Shown here in pieces: positions 48,101-58,359 of a stretch of DNA of 64,000 nt; the first letter of the stretch is position 1, and each line of letters starts with the position of its first letter. The notes under the pieces are model-generated. The model was not told the origin of the DNA. It ran no database searches and saw nothing but the letters and a program-made list of their open reading frames with translations. This DNA comes from Camellia lanceoleosa (Eukaryota; Streptophyta; Magnoliopsida; Ericales; Theaceae), in the NCBI GenBank assembly GCA_025200525.1, contig CM045767.1, positions 117,054,021-117,118,020 of the forward strand, written 5' to 3'. The position numbers were made by a program, and so were the translations under genes.

Positions 48101-49250
48101 AATTTGGTCCCTATTATAACAATCACATTTTATAACAATCACATTTTATACTACTCAAACAATACCTTTAAAAAAAAAAAATTAAAAATCACAATTTTTC
48201 CAAACATGGGCAGAAGGTTGGTTTACTTAATTAACATGCCCACTATGAGGCTCACCTACCTAGTGCTTGAAACAACCATTCATTTGTAGGGTTTATCCAC
48301 AAAATAGTTCGTATAAAATTTTTGATTAATTTGGTCAAAGAAAATTGAACGGATAATATAATTTTTAATATAGGTAATTTGTATAAATGTATAAATGTAA
48401 TCCAATTATATGAATTTCATTGTTCAATAAACTTAATAAACTATTTCATTGGATACTCTTTTCAATAGATTTTACAGAATAAAATATTTGTATCATTCAA
48501 CTGGATGGTAAAATGAGGAGCTCAACCCAATTTCATTTTTGTCTTTTGTTTATCAAAAATGATAAAAATGGGGAGATCATATCGGTGAAGCAGACTCCAC
48601 AAATGGGAATAAAATCGCTTATCCGGTGGTTCAATGGCATTTGGATCTGTGAAGTACTTAACTTCCTTTTGATGGAAGCAATGAATGAACACATACACAT
48701 GGAATAATCTACTCTATAAAAAGGATTTGATAAATGAAAAGGAGAGCATAACTACTTTTAATACAATAATGTCCAAGTGTAAAAGCAATTAGTAATACCT
48801 GAGACGAAATTCCTAGCTCCACCGAGGAACCAAACCAATTCATTTCTCGCAGATTTCATTCCTACCAAGCAGATTTCATTCTCATCAAACAGATTTTTTG
48901 TAGTTAGATGAGATGTTTGTGCGATAATGAGTTTGATGTAACATTTTATCTTATTAGCTATCTTACACTATTTTGTTTTTTGTGAATTTTAGCCTTAAAA
49001 GGCTAAAATAGCCCTTTCAAACACCACCAATAAAAGTAAAAATGTAACCACATGTATTAAATAATGTACAATTACAACCAAAAAAAATATTTAAATAAAC
49101 CAGCAAAAGCGTAATGAAATTGAGCAGTTGGGAGTTGAAAACCAACTCAACCTCACATGATCATGTGCGCATCTAGTATCAAAAGCGTATAAAAGTTTAT
49201 CAAGGCGAACTTATACCCAAAATATTGAATATGAAAATGTCTATTATTAC

Positions 49251-49421
49251 CCATAATATGCAAAGAACAGTGCGCCTTTCTCTGCACCAATCTCCCATGG
49301 TATGATTGGGCCTCGCATGATCATGTCTGCATCTAGTATCACAACCCAATCGACATTTTGTGCATCTTTACTATGTTTAAGCCAGTGAACAACCCCAGCT
49401 GGTTTGTTGATTGCCGGATAC
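49251..49421 (-). pseudogene. Captured exon of peptidyl-serine alpha-galactosyltransferase
   Basis: The 171-bp minus-strand exon starts after ggtgcag and ends before gtaataatag. It reads YPAINKPAGVVHWLKHSKDA, then VDWVVILDADMIMRGPIIPW, then EIGAEKGALFFAYYG. This matches plant peptidyl-serine O-alpha-galactosyltransferase (SGT1/SERGT1 type), a Golgi/ER enzyme that galactosylates serine in extensins. The block holds the DxD-like nucleotide-sugar motif (LDADM). The exon boundary just before YPAINK agrees with a tryptophan codon split across an intron in such genes (inference). The residues after GAEKG depart from the usual pattern. It is a single exon without its neighbours, so it cannot encode an enzyme. 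Best-preserved of the four copies. Confidence 0.8.
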
Positions 49422-50084
49422 CTGCACCACAATTAACTCCTTTACCTTTTTATTTTCTATTTATTTTTTGGGTAGTGGGGTCTTGTTGGAAGAGAAAATC
49501 AATTGTGCACTGTAAAAACTTTCTAAAAATGAAAAGCATACACAAACACAGCAACAATGAAATATTAATAGAAGCAAAGGAAATTCATAGGGAGCATAAC
49601 TACTTTTTCCTGCAGATTTCATTCCTTCCCTAAATTAGATATAACTAATTTCAAATCAAAATTCAAAAACCACATTATGTAATTCCAATATTATGTGCAA
49701 ATAGACCACATTTGATACAGGGGGTTTGGCAAATAGACCACGTTAAGATTTTTTTGTGCAAATAGACCACATTATGTAATTCCCATTACATAAAAGTGTT
49801 TTTGGAAGCAGTTTGACCCTCAAATAAATTTATGGGTTTGATAAAATAAAATGACAACAGTAAACACAATACAACTTCAATGCACACAATTACAAATTAA
49901 AAAAAAAAAATAGGAAAAATGCACACATTACAAACTCATGTATTTTTTCTTTTTCTTTTTTCCATTTCATCAATCAAGTCATGTTTTTGGAAACAGTTTG
50001 TCAAACTAATGTATGTGTTTGGTAAAAAAAACTCCAATGCACACTAAAAAAAACTCCAATGCACACTAAGATCTCTGGTAAAAA

Positions 50085-50575
50085 ATGAAACCATGAACAT
50101 TATTCAACAAATCCACAATTACTTGGTATATTTGTGGATTTGTAATTTTCATGGTTGAATAATGTTCATGAATTACTGTTCATCTCAGAAATCCCAATTC
50201 ACAAATCCACAAACAATATATGAAACCATGAACATTATTCAATAAATCAATATATGAAACCATGAACAATAATTCACGAATTACCAAAAATCCACAATTA
50301 CCAAAAATCTTACCAAAAATGTTCATGAATTACTGTTCATGAACATTAAGTGGTTTCACAGTAATGTTCATGGTTTCATGAATAATCTCAGATATTCATG
50401 AATTACTGTTCATCTCAGTAATTCATGGTTGAATAATGTTCATGAAAATTACAAATCCACAAATATACCAAGAAATTGTGGATTTGTTGAATAATGTTCA
50501 TGTTCATGTTCATGGTTCATCTCAGAATTGGGATTACAGTTCATCTCACAAATATACCAAGTAATTCATGGTTTC
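50085..50575. repeat. Long foldback in unit 4
   Basis: The left arm (about 50088-50175) and right arm (about 50425-50505) are near-perfect inverted repeats. Extra caatatatgaaaccatgaac palindromes lie in the loop. Confidence 0.75.
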
Positions 50576-51135
50576 ATATATTGATTTTTGGGAAATTTTA
50601 AAAAAAAACAACTACAAACTAATTTCAATCTATCGACCATCTTATTTATGGTAATTTCAATCTAGACCATCTCCCAGAAATTCACGTGCTGCATGGATTG
50701 CAAATTTCAATCCATCTTATTAAGCCAATAACAAATTCATAACCTAATTGCATGTTCAAGATTGTCACACCTTCAAATATACAAACTACAAACTATCCTC
50801 ACAAATGTATTTTAATACTTAATGTTATTAACCCAGATCTATAAGTAGAGACAACTCTAAGGAACCAATAAAAAATTTGGCATTAACTGGGCAAAAGAAA
50901 GGATTGCTTCATAATCAGTAGAAGAGCAATCACAGGCCTTAAGAACATTTAAATTAGAACATCTATCAAAAGATATTAAAAGATATTATGCGCACATGAT
51001 AATAGAACGTCCATAAAACTTCTCAACCTATCAATTTATTTTGTTAAATGCAAACATAGCTAGTTAAATTATTGTAGTCTGAGCACAAAGAGGTTTCTTA
51101 ATTAGAAAAGTGGCAGAACTGAAACAAAGGCATAC

Positions 51136-51304
51136 CTTCCCACTAAATGCAGCAATTCTGGTAAATCTATCATCTTTTCCATTACGTTGTCATCCAAAGG
51201 CATACGTTTTGAATCTGTAAGGACCTGAAGAGCATTTCTATATAATTGACTGCCTTCATCAGCATTCCCTATATGAAAATGGCACATGACCCCACACTCA
51301 AAAA
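51136..51304 (-). pseudogene. Captured exon of a TPR (kinesin-light-chain/nephrocystin-like) protein
   Basis: The 169-bp minus-strand exon lies between a cttttcaag acceptor and a gtatgcc donor. It reads FECGVMCHFHIGNADEGSQL, YRNALQVLTDSKRMPLDDNV, MEKMIDLPELLHLVGR. The alternation of small and aromatic residues in a 34-residue rhythm (GNADEGSQLYRNALQVL) is TPR-like. The phrase resembles plant kinesin-light-chain-related/nephrocystin-3-like TPR proteins as I recall them. The open frame and both splice sites are intact in units 3 and 4. The parent gene is not certain. Confidence 0.5.
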
Positions 51305-52199
51305 CTTGAAAAGAGAAAAAGAGAAAACGGGTGATTGTTGAAAAATAGAATTTGGTACACAATATAGTAGGGCCTAATTTGAAAACTTGCTTTTAATCTA
51401 TTTTAAATTATATCACCTCTATAATTTTTTTTAATGTATTTTTAAAAAAATAAAAAAATTAACTTTTGACTAATTTTTTAAAACAACCATACGAAAGCAA
51501 ATAAACAAAATTCACTTTGAACTTTATTGGATTGTCGGACGGAGGTACTAAAGCTTCGTATTAAAAATTTCATTCGATTTGTTTATCTTTTAATAATAAT
51601 AATTGCATCCTCAATTTTCAATCTATACTATAAAAAGGGTTCATATAATAAATTTAAAAGATAAATAAAAAAATATTGAAAATTTTAATGCATATTTACC
51701 TTTCAATCAAGCTATTTCTTATTTAAATTTCTCTTTGATCAATCAAATATTTAACCTTTACTTAAATTTTAAAAAATAAAATAATAAGAGACTAAAAACT
51801 TTTAATCATTTTTAATTTTTCATGACTTGAGGTTAAATTGAACAGCAATTGAAATTATTCTACCAAATCGAGTTCTAACATGCAAGCTGCGAAGAACAAA
51901 GAAGAAGAAAATGAAGGCCTCAGAATTGCAGAAAAGTCAGCAAGGCTTTTTAAAGCCATTCGGTCCCGAAAGATGGTGTTATTGTTTTTCTGATATCCTC
52001 AGTGGCCAAAACCATATCAACAAAGCAGATCAAAATCAAAAAACAGAGACACACCAAATATTCTATACAGATATATATATCTATATATATATAGTTGTGA
52101 ATGTATTAACTCAAACAACATAGACACACCAAATGATAGTAAATGGGTTGATTTTGCGAAACCCAAACCCAAAATCAAAATCAAATTCGTGAAACCCAA

Positions 52200-52663
52200 C
52201 CAACTCTTCATAAAAGTGTAAGAAAAATCAAATTCTTGTATATTAATACAGAAAAATCAACAATACTCACAGGGCTGGTATGAATTCTTTTGATGATCTC
52301 TGTGGCTATGGGCTGGTATGTGAAGCGCCTCACCGAAAACAAAAATCCGAAGCGCCTCACCTCTGTAATATAAGGTCGATTTGCTATGTATGTGAAGCGC
52401 CTCACCTCATTTTTGGCCGATCTGCTGGGCCGATCTGCTATGTATTAAGAGTGAGCTCTGAGAGTGAGAGATGAGGTAGAAAACTCAATTTCAAATTTTG
52501 AAGAGAGAGAGAGAGATGGATGGAAGGGAAGAAGAAACCCCCTTATAATTTGTTTCTTGGACATTTTACAGCCGTCGGATTGAATCAATCCAAGGGTTCA
52601 CATTGTGACAAACGGACAGAAGTCCCATCAAGGAAAAAACACTGAGCTTCCTTATTATATAGA
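52200..52663 (-). promoter_or_regulatory. Helitron 5' terminal region with internal short repeats
   Basis: Just inside the TC end, the conserved subterminal motif cggattgaatcaatccaagg (plus strand) is itself an inverted repeat (gattgaatcaatc). Further in are a GA microsatellite (52503-52516) and three copies of gaagcgcctcacc (52322-52410). The same region heads every unit. Confidence 0.45.
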
Positions 52664-52713
52664 TATGCCGAACATATTATATATTAAATTTAATCAATGC
52701 ATACTATTGTGAT

Positions 52714-52797
52714 CCGATCGTAGCTCAGTTGGTAGAGCGGAGGACTGTAGTTGTAAACAGCGATCCTTAGGCTTTGGTTCGAATTCGGCAGGTTATA
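52714..52797 (+). tRNA. tRNA-Tyr (GTA) relic with intron, decayed
   Basis: The D-arm and anticodon arm match plant nuclear tRNA-Tyr: tagctcagttggtagagcgg, aggactGTA with the anticodon at 52747-52749. A short intron-like insert (gttgtaaacagc) follows, then gatccttagg, and the T-arm core ggttcgaat. The acceptor stem (ccgatcg against ggttat) and T stem pair badly, so I judge it a pseudogene. It starts 51 bases beyond the Helitron end. Confidence 0.7.
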
Positions 52798-53089
52798 AAT
52801 AGTTTTAATTTGTAGGTAAATTACAAATTTAGTCCCGTTTAAAATGCAAATTGTTCTGAAAATTACATTCTATTTTTTCTAAAATATTTTAATAAATTTT
52901 AAAAAACATATTCGTAATTTATCCTATTTTTTAAAACTCTATTAGCCCTATTATTTTTCACGAGACAAAAATTTATCACTAAATTAAGGGAGACTTATTT
53001 ATAAGTCCTTTTTCAGACAGTTATGGTAGGCTAAGTCCTGTGTAATTTTTTATAGAATCTCAAATCCTATTTAGATAGAAATGTATTCC
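52798..53089. other. AT-rich spacer
   Basis: Nothing recognised. Confidence 0.5.
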
Positions 53090-53660
53090 ACAAGATCTTA
53101 CATAAACGTAACGTGACACTTATATAAACGTAACGTGACGTGACGTGACACTTATATAAACGTAACGTAATGTGATACCTACATAAACGTAACGTAACGT
53201 GTCATGTTACGTTTCGCAAATTTAATGAGTTTTTATTTTTTTAAATTGAATGTGAAAATGTTGCTGGTTTATGTTGGTGTCATGTTACGTTTCATATAAA
53301 TATGATCTATAGTAACATTCAATTTTCTATAGATCATAGGTGTCACATTACGTTTATATAAATGTCACGTTACGTTACGTTTATGTAAATATGATCTATG
53401 GTAACATTTAATTAGGAAATTGAATTTTGCCATAGATCATAGTTGTCACGTTACGTTTATGTAGGTGTCACGTTACGCTACGTTTATGTAGATATGATCT
53501 ATGGTAACATGCAATAGGAAATTGCATGTTACCATAGATCATAGATGTCACGTTACGTTTATGTAGGTGTCACGTTACGTATAGGTGTCACGTTACGTTT
53601 ATGTAGGTATTACGTTACGTTACGTTTATATAAATATGACTTATAGTAACATTCAATTTC
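53090..53660. repeat. Complex inverted-repeat array built on cgtaacgtgac / gtcacgttacg
   Basis: The left third carries cataaacgtaacgtgac words; the right two thirds carry their complement, gtcacgttacgtttatg, many times. Between them sit three copies of a hairpin module beginning tatgatctat.gtaacat. The third (53493-53515 with 53521-53543) has perfect 23-bp arms around aggaa. No ORF is present. A foldback transposon or satellite seed is possible. Confidence 0.75.
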
Positions 53661-54329
53661 CTGTATATGATTTTACTATTATTTATGATATTAACAACAA
53701 ATATTGAGGAACATAAGTTTTTTAGTAAGACCATATGTAGCATAAGTTTCCCTAATAAGACTTATAAATAATTTTTCCCTAAATGAAATTCATCAAAGGA
53801 AAATTCATTATTGTTGTAGTTTTTTTTTTTTTTTTTTTTGAGGGGGTGTTTTGAATCACCTAGCTTATGAAAAAAATCAGTATAAATCACTTTTATTTTT
53901 GCAACTTATTTAAAAACACGTCAAAAGATTTTATTTTTTACGTTCATCCAAACTAAACAACTCTGAATTTTTTTAAAAATAAAAAATAAAAAATGTTCAT
54001 TAAAGACGAAAATAAGCCAAATTATATATATATATATATATTGACTTTTTTTTAACATTTTACCCCCAAAAAAAAATAGTTTTTTTTTTTAAAAAAATAA
54101 ATTTTTTTTAAAAAAAAAAAATCATTTAATCTACACCAATCTAAAAGGCATCATATTTTGACCAAGTTGAATTTTTTTTATTAAAAACAAAAATAAGTCT
54201 AAATATAAACGGCAGGAATCTAAGAGATGAGCCACATGTCTCTAATGTTTCCTTATTATTTCACAACATCATTAACATAATGTTTTTTTTATAGATAGTG
54301 TTTGAATAAACAAAAGCTACAGAAGCTAC
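53661..54329. other. AT-rich, low-complexity spacer
   Basis: Poly-T near 53818-53839, an AT microsatellite near 54021-54040, and A/T runs at 54060-54125. No gene. Confidence 0.55.
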
Positions 54330-56788
54330 AGCAGAAATGACCAAAAGAAAAAAACAGGGGAGTCATGAGCCAGCAACGTCAAGATGAACAGTCGAAGCAA
54401 CCGAAGTCGGAACCTCTTCCATCCAAACACGCAACCCCGGAGAGAAGATAGCCAATCTAGCCAACCGGTGAGCAACTACATTACCAGTACGGCGAACATG
54501 GCTTACCGAAAAGGAATGAAAGGAGGACGACACTTGACGAGCTTCCATAATCAGGGGACCAAACCCAGCAAGCTCAAAATCAGCACAATTGGCAGCCATG
54601 AAAGCATTAACCACAGTCAAAGGGTCCCCCTCCAAGTGCACATCTGCAAAACCAAGCTCGTGAGCAAACCGAACAGCGCGTAAAGCTACCTCCACTTCCA
54701 CAAAATCTACATCCAAAACTTGGCCCACCTGTTCAGAAAGAGAAGCCATTACTTGGCCTAAACTATTACGAGAAACGACACCAAGACCCGAGACATGTTG
54801 CTCTTTGCCAATTGCGCCATCAAAATTTAGCTTAAAAAACCCCACAGCTGGAGGCAACCAAATAGCCAAGGATGCCAAAGGCAGCTGGGGAAGATTAACC
54901 TGAGCATCAATAAAATTCGAAAAACTATTAAACGCAATGGACGCCACCTCCCCCGCACAGCTATTGGCTTTTGTAAAAACCACTTGATTACGATGTAACC
55001 AAATACCCCAGCATATCAAAAAAACAAGGCCCAAAACTGCCGATCCATGGGATGAAGAGATTTGCCAAATCCAATCAAAGAAAGCACATGTCAACCCCAG
55101 TTGCCATAAGTGATCTAAACCCGCAGCCAACCAAACACGTTCGGCAAAGTCACATTGAAACAAGCAGTGGCGCACAGTTTCCACCCCCTCGCCACATACC
55201 TCATAGCAATCAGAAAGAGGAATACGTTTCTTAATCAGATTTGCTTTAATTGGCAAAATATCGAGACAAGCTTTCCAAGCAAAAACACGAATTTTTGAAG
55301 GAATTTGTAACTTCCAAACCAATTTCCAAAAAACAGCAGAATTCATCCCATCCTCTGAAGAACCAGCAGCCATGTCAATATTAGATGTAGCCAGATCCAA
55401 GAGATATGCCGACTTGACCGAAAAAAATCCCATTCTTCGAGTAATGCCAAACAAGAGTGTCCTCGGGCCAATTTCGATAAAGAGGAATTGCAAGAATTGT
55501 GGGGACATCAATAGGAGAAAAACTAGAAGTGATGATCTCCTCATTCCAACATCCCCTATCCCTATCAATGAGAATCGAAACTGGTGCATCCAATAGCAAG
55601 TCCATAGGCGGAACAACAAGTTGGAAAGACAAAGGACGTGGAATCCATTGATCCCCCCAAACCTGGGCTCTTTGACCATCACCAATTCGCCATCGCAACC
55701 CAGATTGTAAAAGAGATCTCGAACCATGAATGCTTCTCCAAGTTAAAGACGGATTACAACCCAAAGAAGCATCCAAAACAGAGGAATTAGGAAAATATCG
55801 AGATTTAAGCAACTACGCCGCCAAGGACTCCGGATGCTTGAGAAGCCGCCAAACTTGTTTTGCAAGCATCGCCCTATTAAAAGCCACCAAACTACGAAAA
55901 CCCAAACCTCGCTTCTGTTTTGGCAAGCAAAGTTTGCTCCACCTAAGCCAATGGATCTTCCTTTCTTCCTCACGTTGACCCCACCAAAAATGACTAATCA
56001 TTGAATCAATTTCATGACAAAGGCCCACCGGAAGCATGAAACAGGACATGATGAAAACAGGAATAGCTTGTGCAATGGCCTTAATCAAAATATCACGCCC
56101 CGCAGCCGATAAAAACTTTTCTTTCCAACCATTTAAGCGTTTCCAAATATTTGTTTTGATATACCCAAACACCTCCCTTTTTGATACACCAACAAAGGTG
56201 GGCATAACCAAATACTTCCCATTTGTTGCCATAGCCTCCACTCCCAGCAGATGAGAAATGGCTTGTTTGGAATGGTCATCAACATTCTTGCTAAAAAATA
56301 CTGAAGACTTATCCAAATTGACTTTCTGCCCCGATGCCTACTCAAAAGCATTCAGAATACGCATCACAACTTGAGCTTCATCAAAAGACGCCTTAGCAAA
56401 AACCAAACAATCATCAACAAAGAAGAGATGGGACACCCGTGGCCCCGAAAGACTCAACTTCACGCCAGATAACGATTGCCGCCCAACAGCATTATGTATC
56501 AAACAAGAAAGGGCTTCAAGCATAAGGATAAATAAATATGGAGAAATAAGGTCCCCTTGACGCAATCCCCGCGAGGGAAAGAAACGCGGCGAAGGTACAC
56601 CATTGATAAGCACCGAATATGAGACAGAGGACACACACTGCATAATTAAAGCAACAAACCCGGGAGCAAAACCCAAGCGAACCAAAGTACTCTCCAAGAA
56701 ATCCCACACAACACGGTCATAGGCTTTACTCATATCAAGCTTTAAAGCCATGTAACCATCAGACCCATGGCGACGAGATTTGAGCCAG
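54330..56788 (-). mobile_element. 5'-truncated L1-type LINE (plant RIL/zf-RVT/RNase H type)
   Basis: Minus-strand ORF2 remains from the middle of RT to the C-terminal RNase H. Upstream RT, endonuclease and ORF1 are absent: the coding match starts at about 56788 in the phrase before GYMALKLDMSKAYDRV. This is the usual outcome of incomplete target-primed reverse transcription. A clear poly-A tail and target duplication could not be fixed; a short T run on the plus strand near 54283-54290 may mark the 3' end. Confidence 0.85.
54363..56788 (-). pseudogene. LINE ORF2: RT, zf-RVT, RNase H; broken
   Basis: RT portion (56338-56788): MALKLDMSKAYDRVVWDFLE, RGLRQGDLISPYLFILMLEA, and the active site FVDDCLVFAKAS (family F/Y-A-D-D). 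A TAG near 56335 lies before ASGQKVNLDKS. The frame goes on to 55813, stops at TAG (55810-55812), and continues to about 55430 (SRSLLQSGLRWRIGDG). There a frameshift leads into 54363-55430: the zf-RVT domain (IPSKIRVFAWKACLDILPIK, CEVCGEGVETVRHCLFQC), then RNase H with FDGAIG, EVEVALRAVRFAHELG, HLEGDPLTVVNA and VRRTGNVVAHRLARLA. The RNase H acidic residues are retained. It would copy LINE RNA at a nicked target; two stops and a frameshift inactivate it. Confidence 0.88.
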
Positions 56789-57060
56789 TGAACCGATTAT
56801 AATTATTTTGACAAAACATAGAAAATTATATGTTAATAATAAAAATAAGTATTAAGATACATTAAGAGCTGTAATACTTTGCAAGTATACATATTTATAT
56901 TTTAAGACACATATATACATATATATATTTACATAAATATAATATTTAAACTGTTTTAATATTAATTGTTGAAAAAATTAAAAATAATAATTATATAGGG
57001 TGTTTGACCAAAAATGAAAATTATGTATTAAACAATAAATATGATATTTACTTAACAACC
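56789..57060. other. AT-rich spacer
   Basis: Nothing recognised. Confidence 0.5.
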
Positions 57061-57063
57061 TCA

Positions 57064-57125
57064 AGCTAGCATTGTGGTGTAGTGGTTACAGTTTCACATT
57101 CATAGCCAATTGGTTGTAGAATTTT
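57064..57125 (+). other. tRNA-like SINE head
   Basis: The phrase attgtggtgtagtggttaca resembles the 5' part of tRNA-Val/Gln with an A box, and tggttgtagaatt 35 bp later is a weak B box. No cloverleaf can be folded confidently. A SINE remnant is the likely reading. Confidence 0.35.
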
Positions 57126-57487
57126 ATTTATGAATAAAATTTTCCTTTTTAAAGGGTAAGAGATCTGGGCAGTTTTGTGAATCGGTTCAATCGTGAATTT
57201 TAGATTTTTTTTTTTTTTGGAAGAGCAATATTATATTTATTTAAAATTTTATTAATAATCTTACTAAAAGTATTTATGTCCAAATATTATTAGAGGTTTA
57301 ATTTATTTATTTTTTTTGACAACCAATCACATTTGATCATTTGTATTTTTAGTTACGTGTAGAATTATTTTTTTCTGAAAATAAGCCAAGTTTTTTAGTT
57401 TGGTTCATCTGGACTAAAACTTTAGTAAATGGGTCAACTTAGTCTAAAAGTCACCTTGTTTGGTTTGAATTTTTTTTTTATAGAAAA
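57126..57487. other. AT-rich spacer
   Basis: Nothing recognised; composition changes sharply to GC-richer at 57488. Confidence 0.5.
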
Positions 57488-58344
57488 TGTATGGAGACGA
57501 AATATCCTCTGCTTTCTGTACTCCTTGAACATCAAGCTTCTTGTGACAGCATCAGGCCCTACAACACAGAAATGGTGAGCTGCCCGGCGGTGGTGCGCCG
57601 GAACGACCCTCCGACGATCAAGTCAGACCACTTGAGGAGGAAGGCTATCCAAGTGTGTGTTTTCGAGGGAGTGAATTGGTATATCTCTAACGTTCGTCTT
57701 CTTCCATATTTCTACGCTAGCCATGCAGCCTCAAGATTTTGCGCACACTACCTCTGCTGTCCTTCCCTGGACAGGTGGCAGTGTGCGCCTCTCACCACCT
57801 TACGCGTGTAAAGGCTTAGTCCTCCCACCAGTACACACAGAACTGTCCAACGGTATTGAGGCGTGCGTGGAGCAGATGTCCTCTCCCTCACGCCATTGGC
57901 CCAGGTGGCACACCTAACCGGGGTACCAGGACCGGCCTGTCCCTTGGTGGAGAATTGCCTCCTATTAGCATATAATCCGAGCTAAATACCACCGGCCTGC
58001 CCCTCGGCAAAGAGGCCAAAGGGCGATGCTCGTGGCCGAGCTAATATCGACCGGTCCATTAAGTTAACCGGTTATGAGGTACGCCGGCCTCACCCCGTGC
58101 TATCCTCGATCTCGGTTGCATAAAGCCATCCACCTCGGATGGCCGGTTGGAGGTATGCCGGCCTCGCCGCAGCCTCCTTCTAGAAACAAAGTTACCCTTT
58201 AGCTCGGTTATAATCCGTCACTCAGAGCTCCGCCCAATACGTGCAAGTCGCGGCTCAACTAGGGCGACCCAAGCTTTGGTGGTCAACGTCTCCGATCAAG
58301 AAAGTCAGCCTTGGCACGCCAATAGAAGTTAGCTTGTCGGTGCA
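57488..58344 (-). repeat. 3' LTR of the second Tat element
   Basis: On the minus strand it would start TGCACCGACAAGC at 58344, directly after the polypurine tract, and end GTCTCCATACA at 57488, where composition changes. Length would be 857 bp. Boundaries are inferred from TG...CA ends and the tract; the partner LTR is outside the window. Confidence 0.5.
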
Positions 58345-58359
58345 AATCTCCCCCCTCAA
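58345..58359 (-). promoter_or_regulatory. Polypurine tract
   Basis: Minus strand TTGAGGGGGGAGATT immediately precedes the proposed LTR start. It would prime plus-strand DNA synthesis. Confidence 0.6.

Larger units (their letters stand above)
26933..52663 (-). mobile_element. Helitron-like element with four-fold amplified 5' portion
   Basis: On the minus strand the element starts TCTATATAATAAGGAAGCTC at 52663, preceded by A. It ends at TTAG (26933-26936), followed by T. A hairpin (CGTACC-TTTA-GGCACG) lies 11 nt before that end. A TC start, a 3' hairpin 10-12 nt before a CTRR-like end, and insertion between A and T are the Helitron criteria; the end here is TTAG rather than CTAG. There is no terminal inverted repeat and no Rep/helicase, so it is non-autonomous. 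Internally, a 6.1-kb segment beginning at the same TC end occurs four times head-to-tail, then a single 1.3-kb 3' part follows. A collapsed, single-copy form would be about 7.4 kb. It carries captured exons, all on the minus strand. Confidence 0.6.
46543..52663 (-). repeat. Helitron tandem unit 4 (6121 bp), 5'-most copy
   Basis: Its minus-strand start at 52663 is the outer end of the whole element and abuts host DNA (tatgcc on the plus strand). Its end joins unit 3 at 46543. The (AAAT)n tract is near 46762-46795. Confidence 0.85.

Noticed and set aside
28245..52663. Evenly spaced repeats that could suggest a CRISPR array or rDNA-like tandem gene array
   Set aside because: Units are 6 kb, carry plant exons and transposon ends, and hold no rRNA sequence; CRISPR does not occur in plant genomes.
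54384..56254. Several plus-strand ORFs over the LINE
   Set aside because: Shadows of the minus-strand LINE ORF2.
57064..57125. Functional tRNA-Val gene
   Set aside because: Only the A-box side resembles a tRNA; no acceptor stem pairing could be made.
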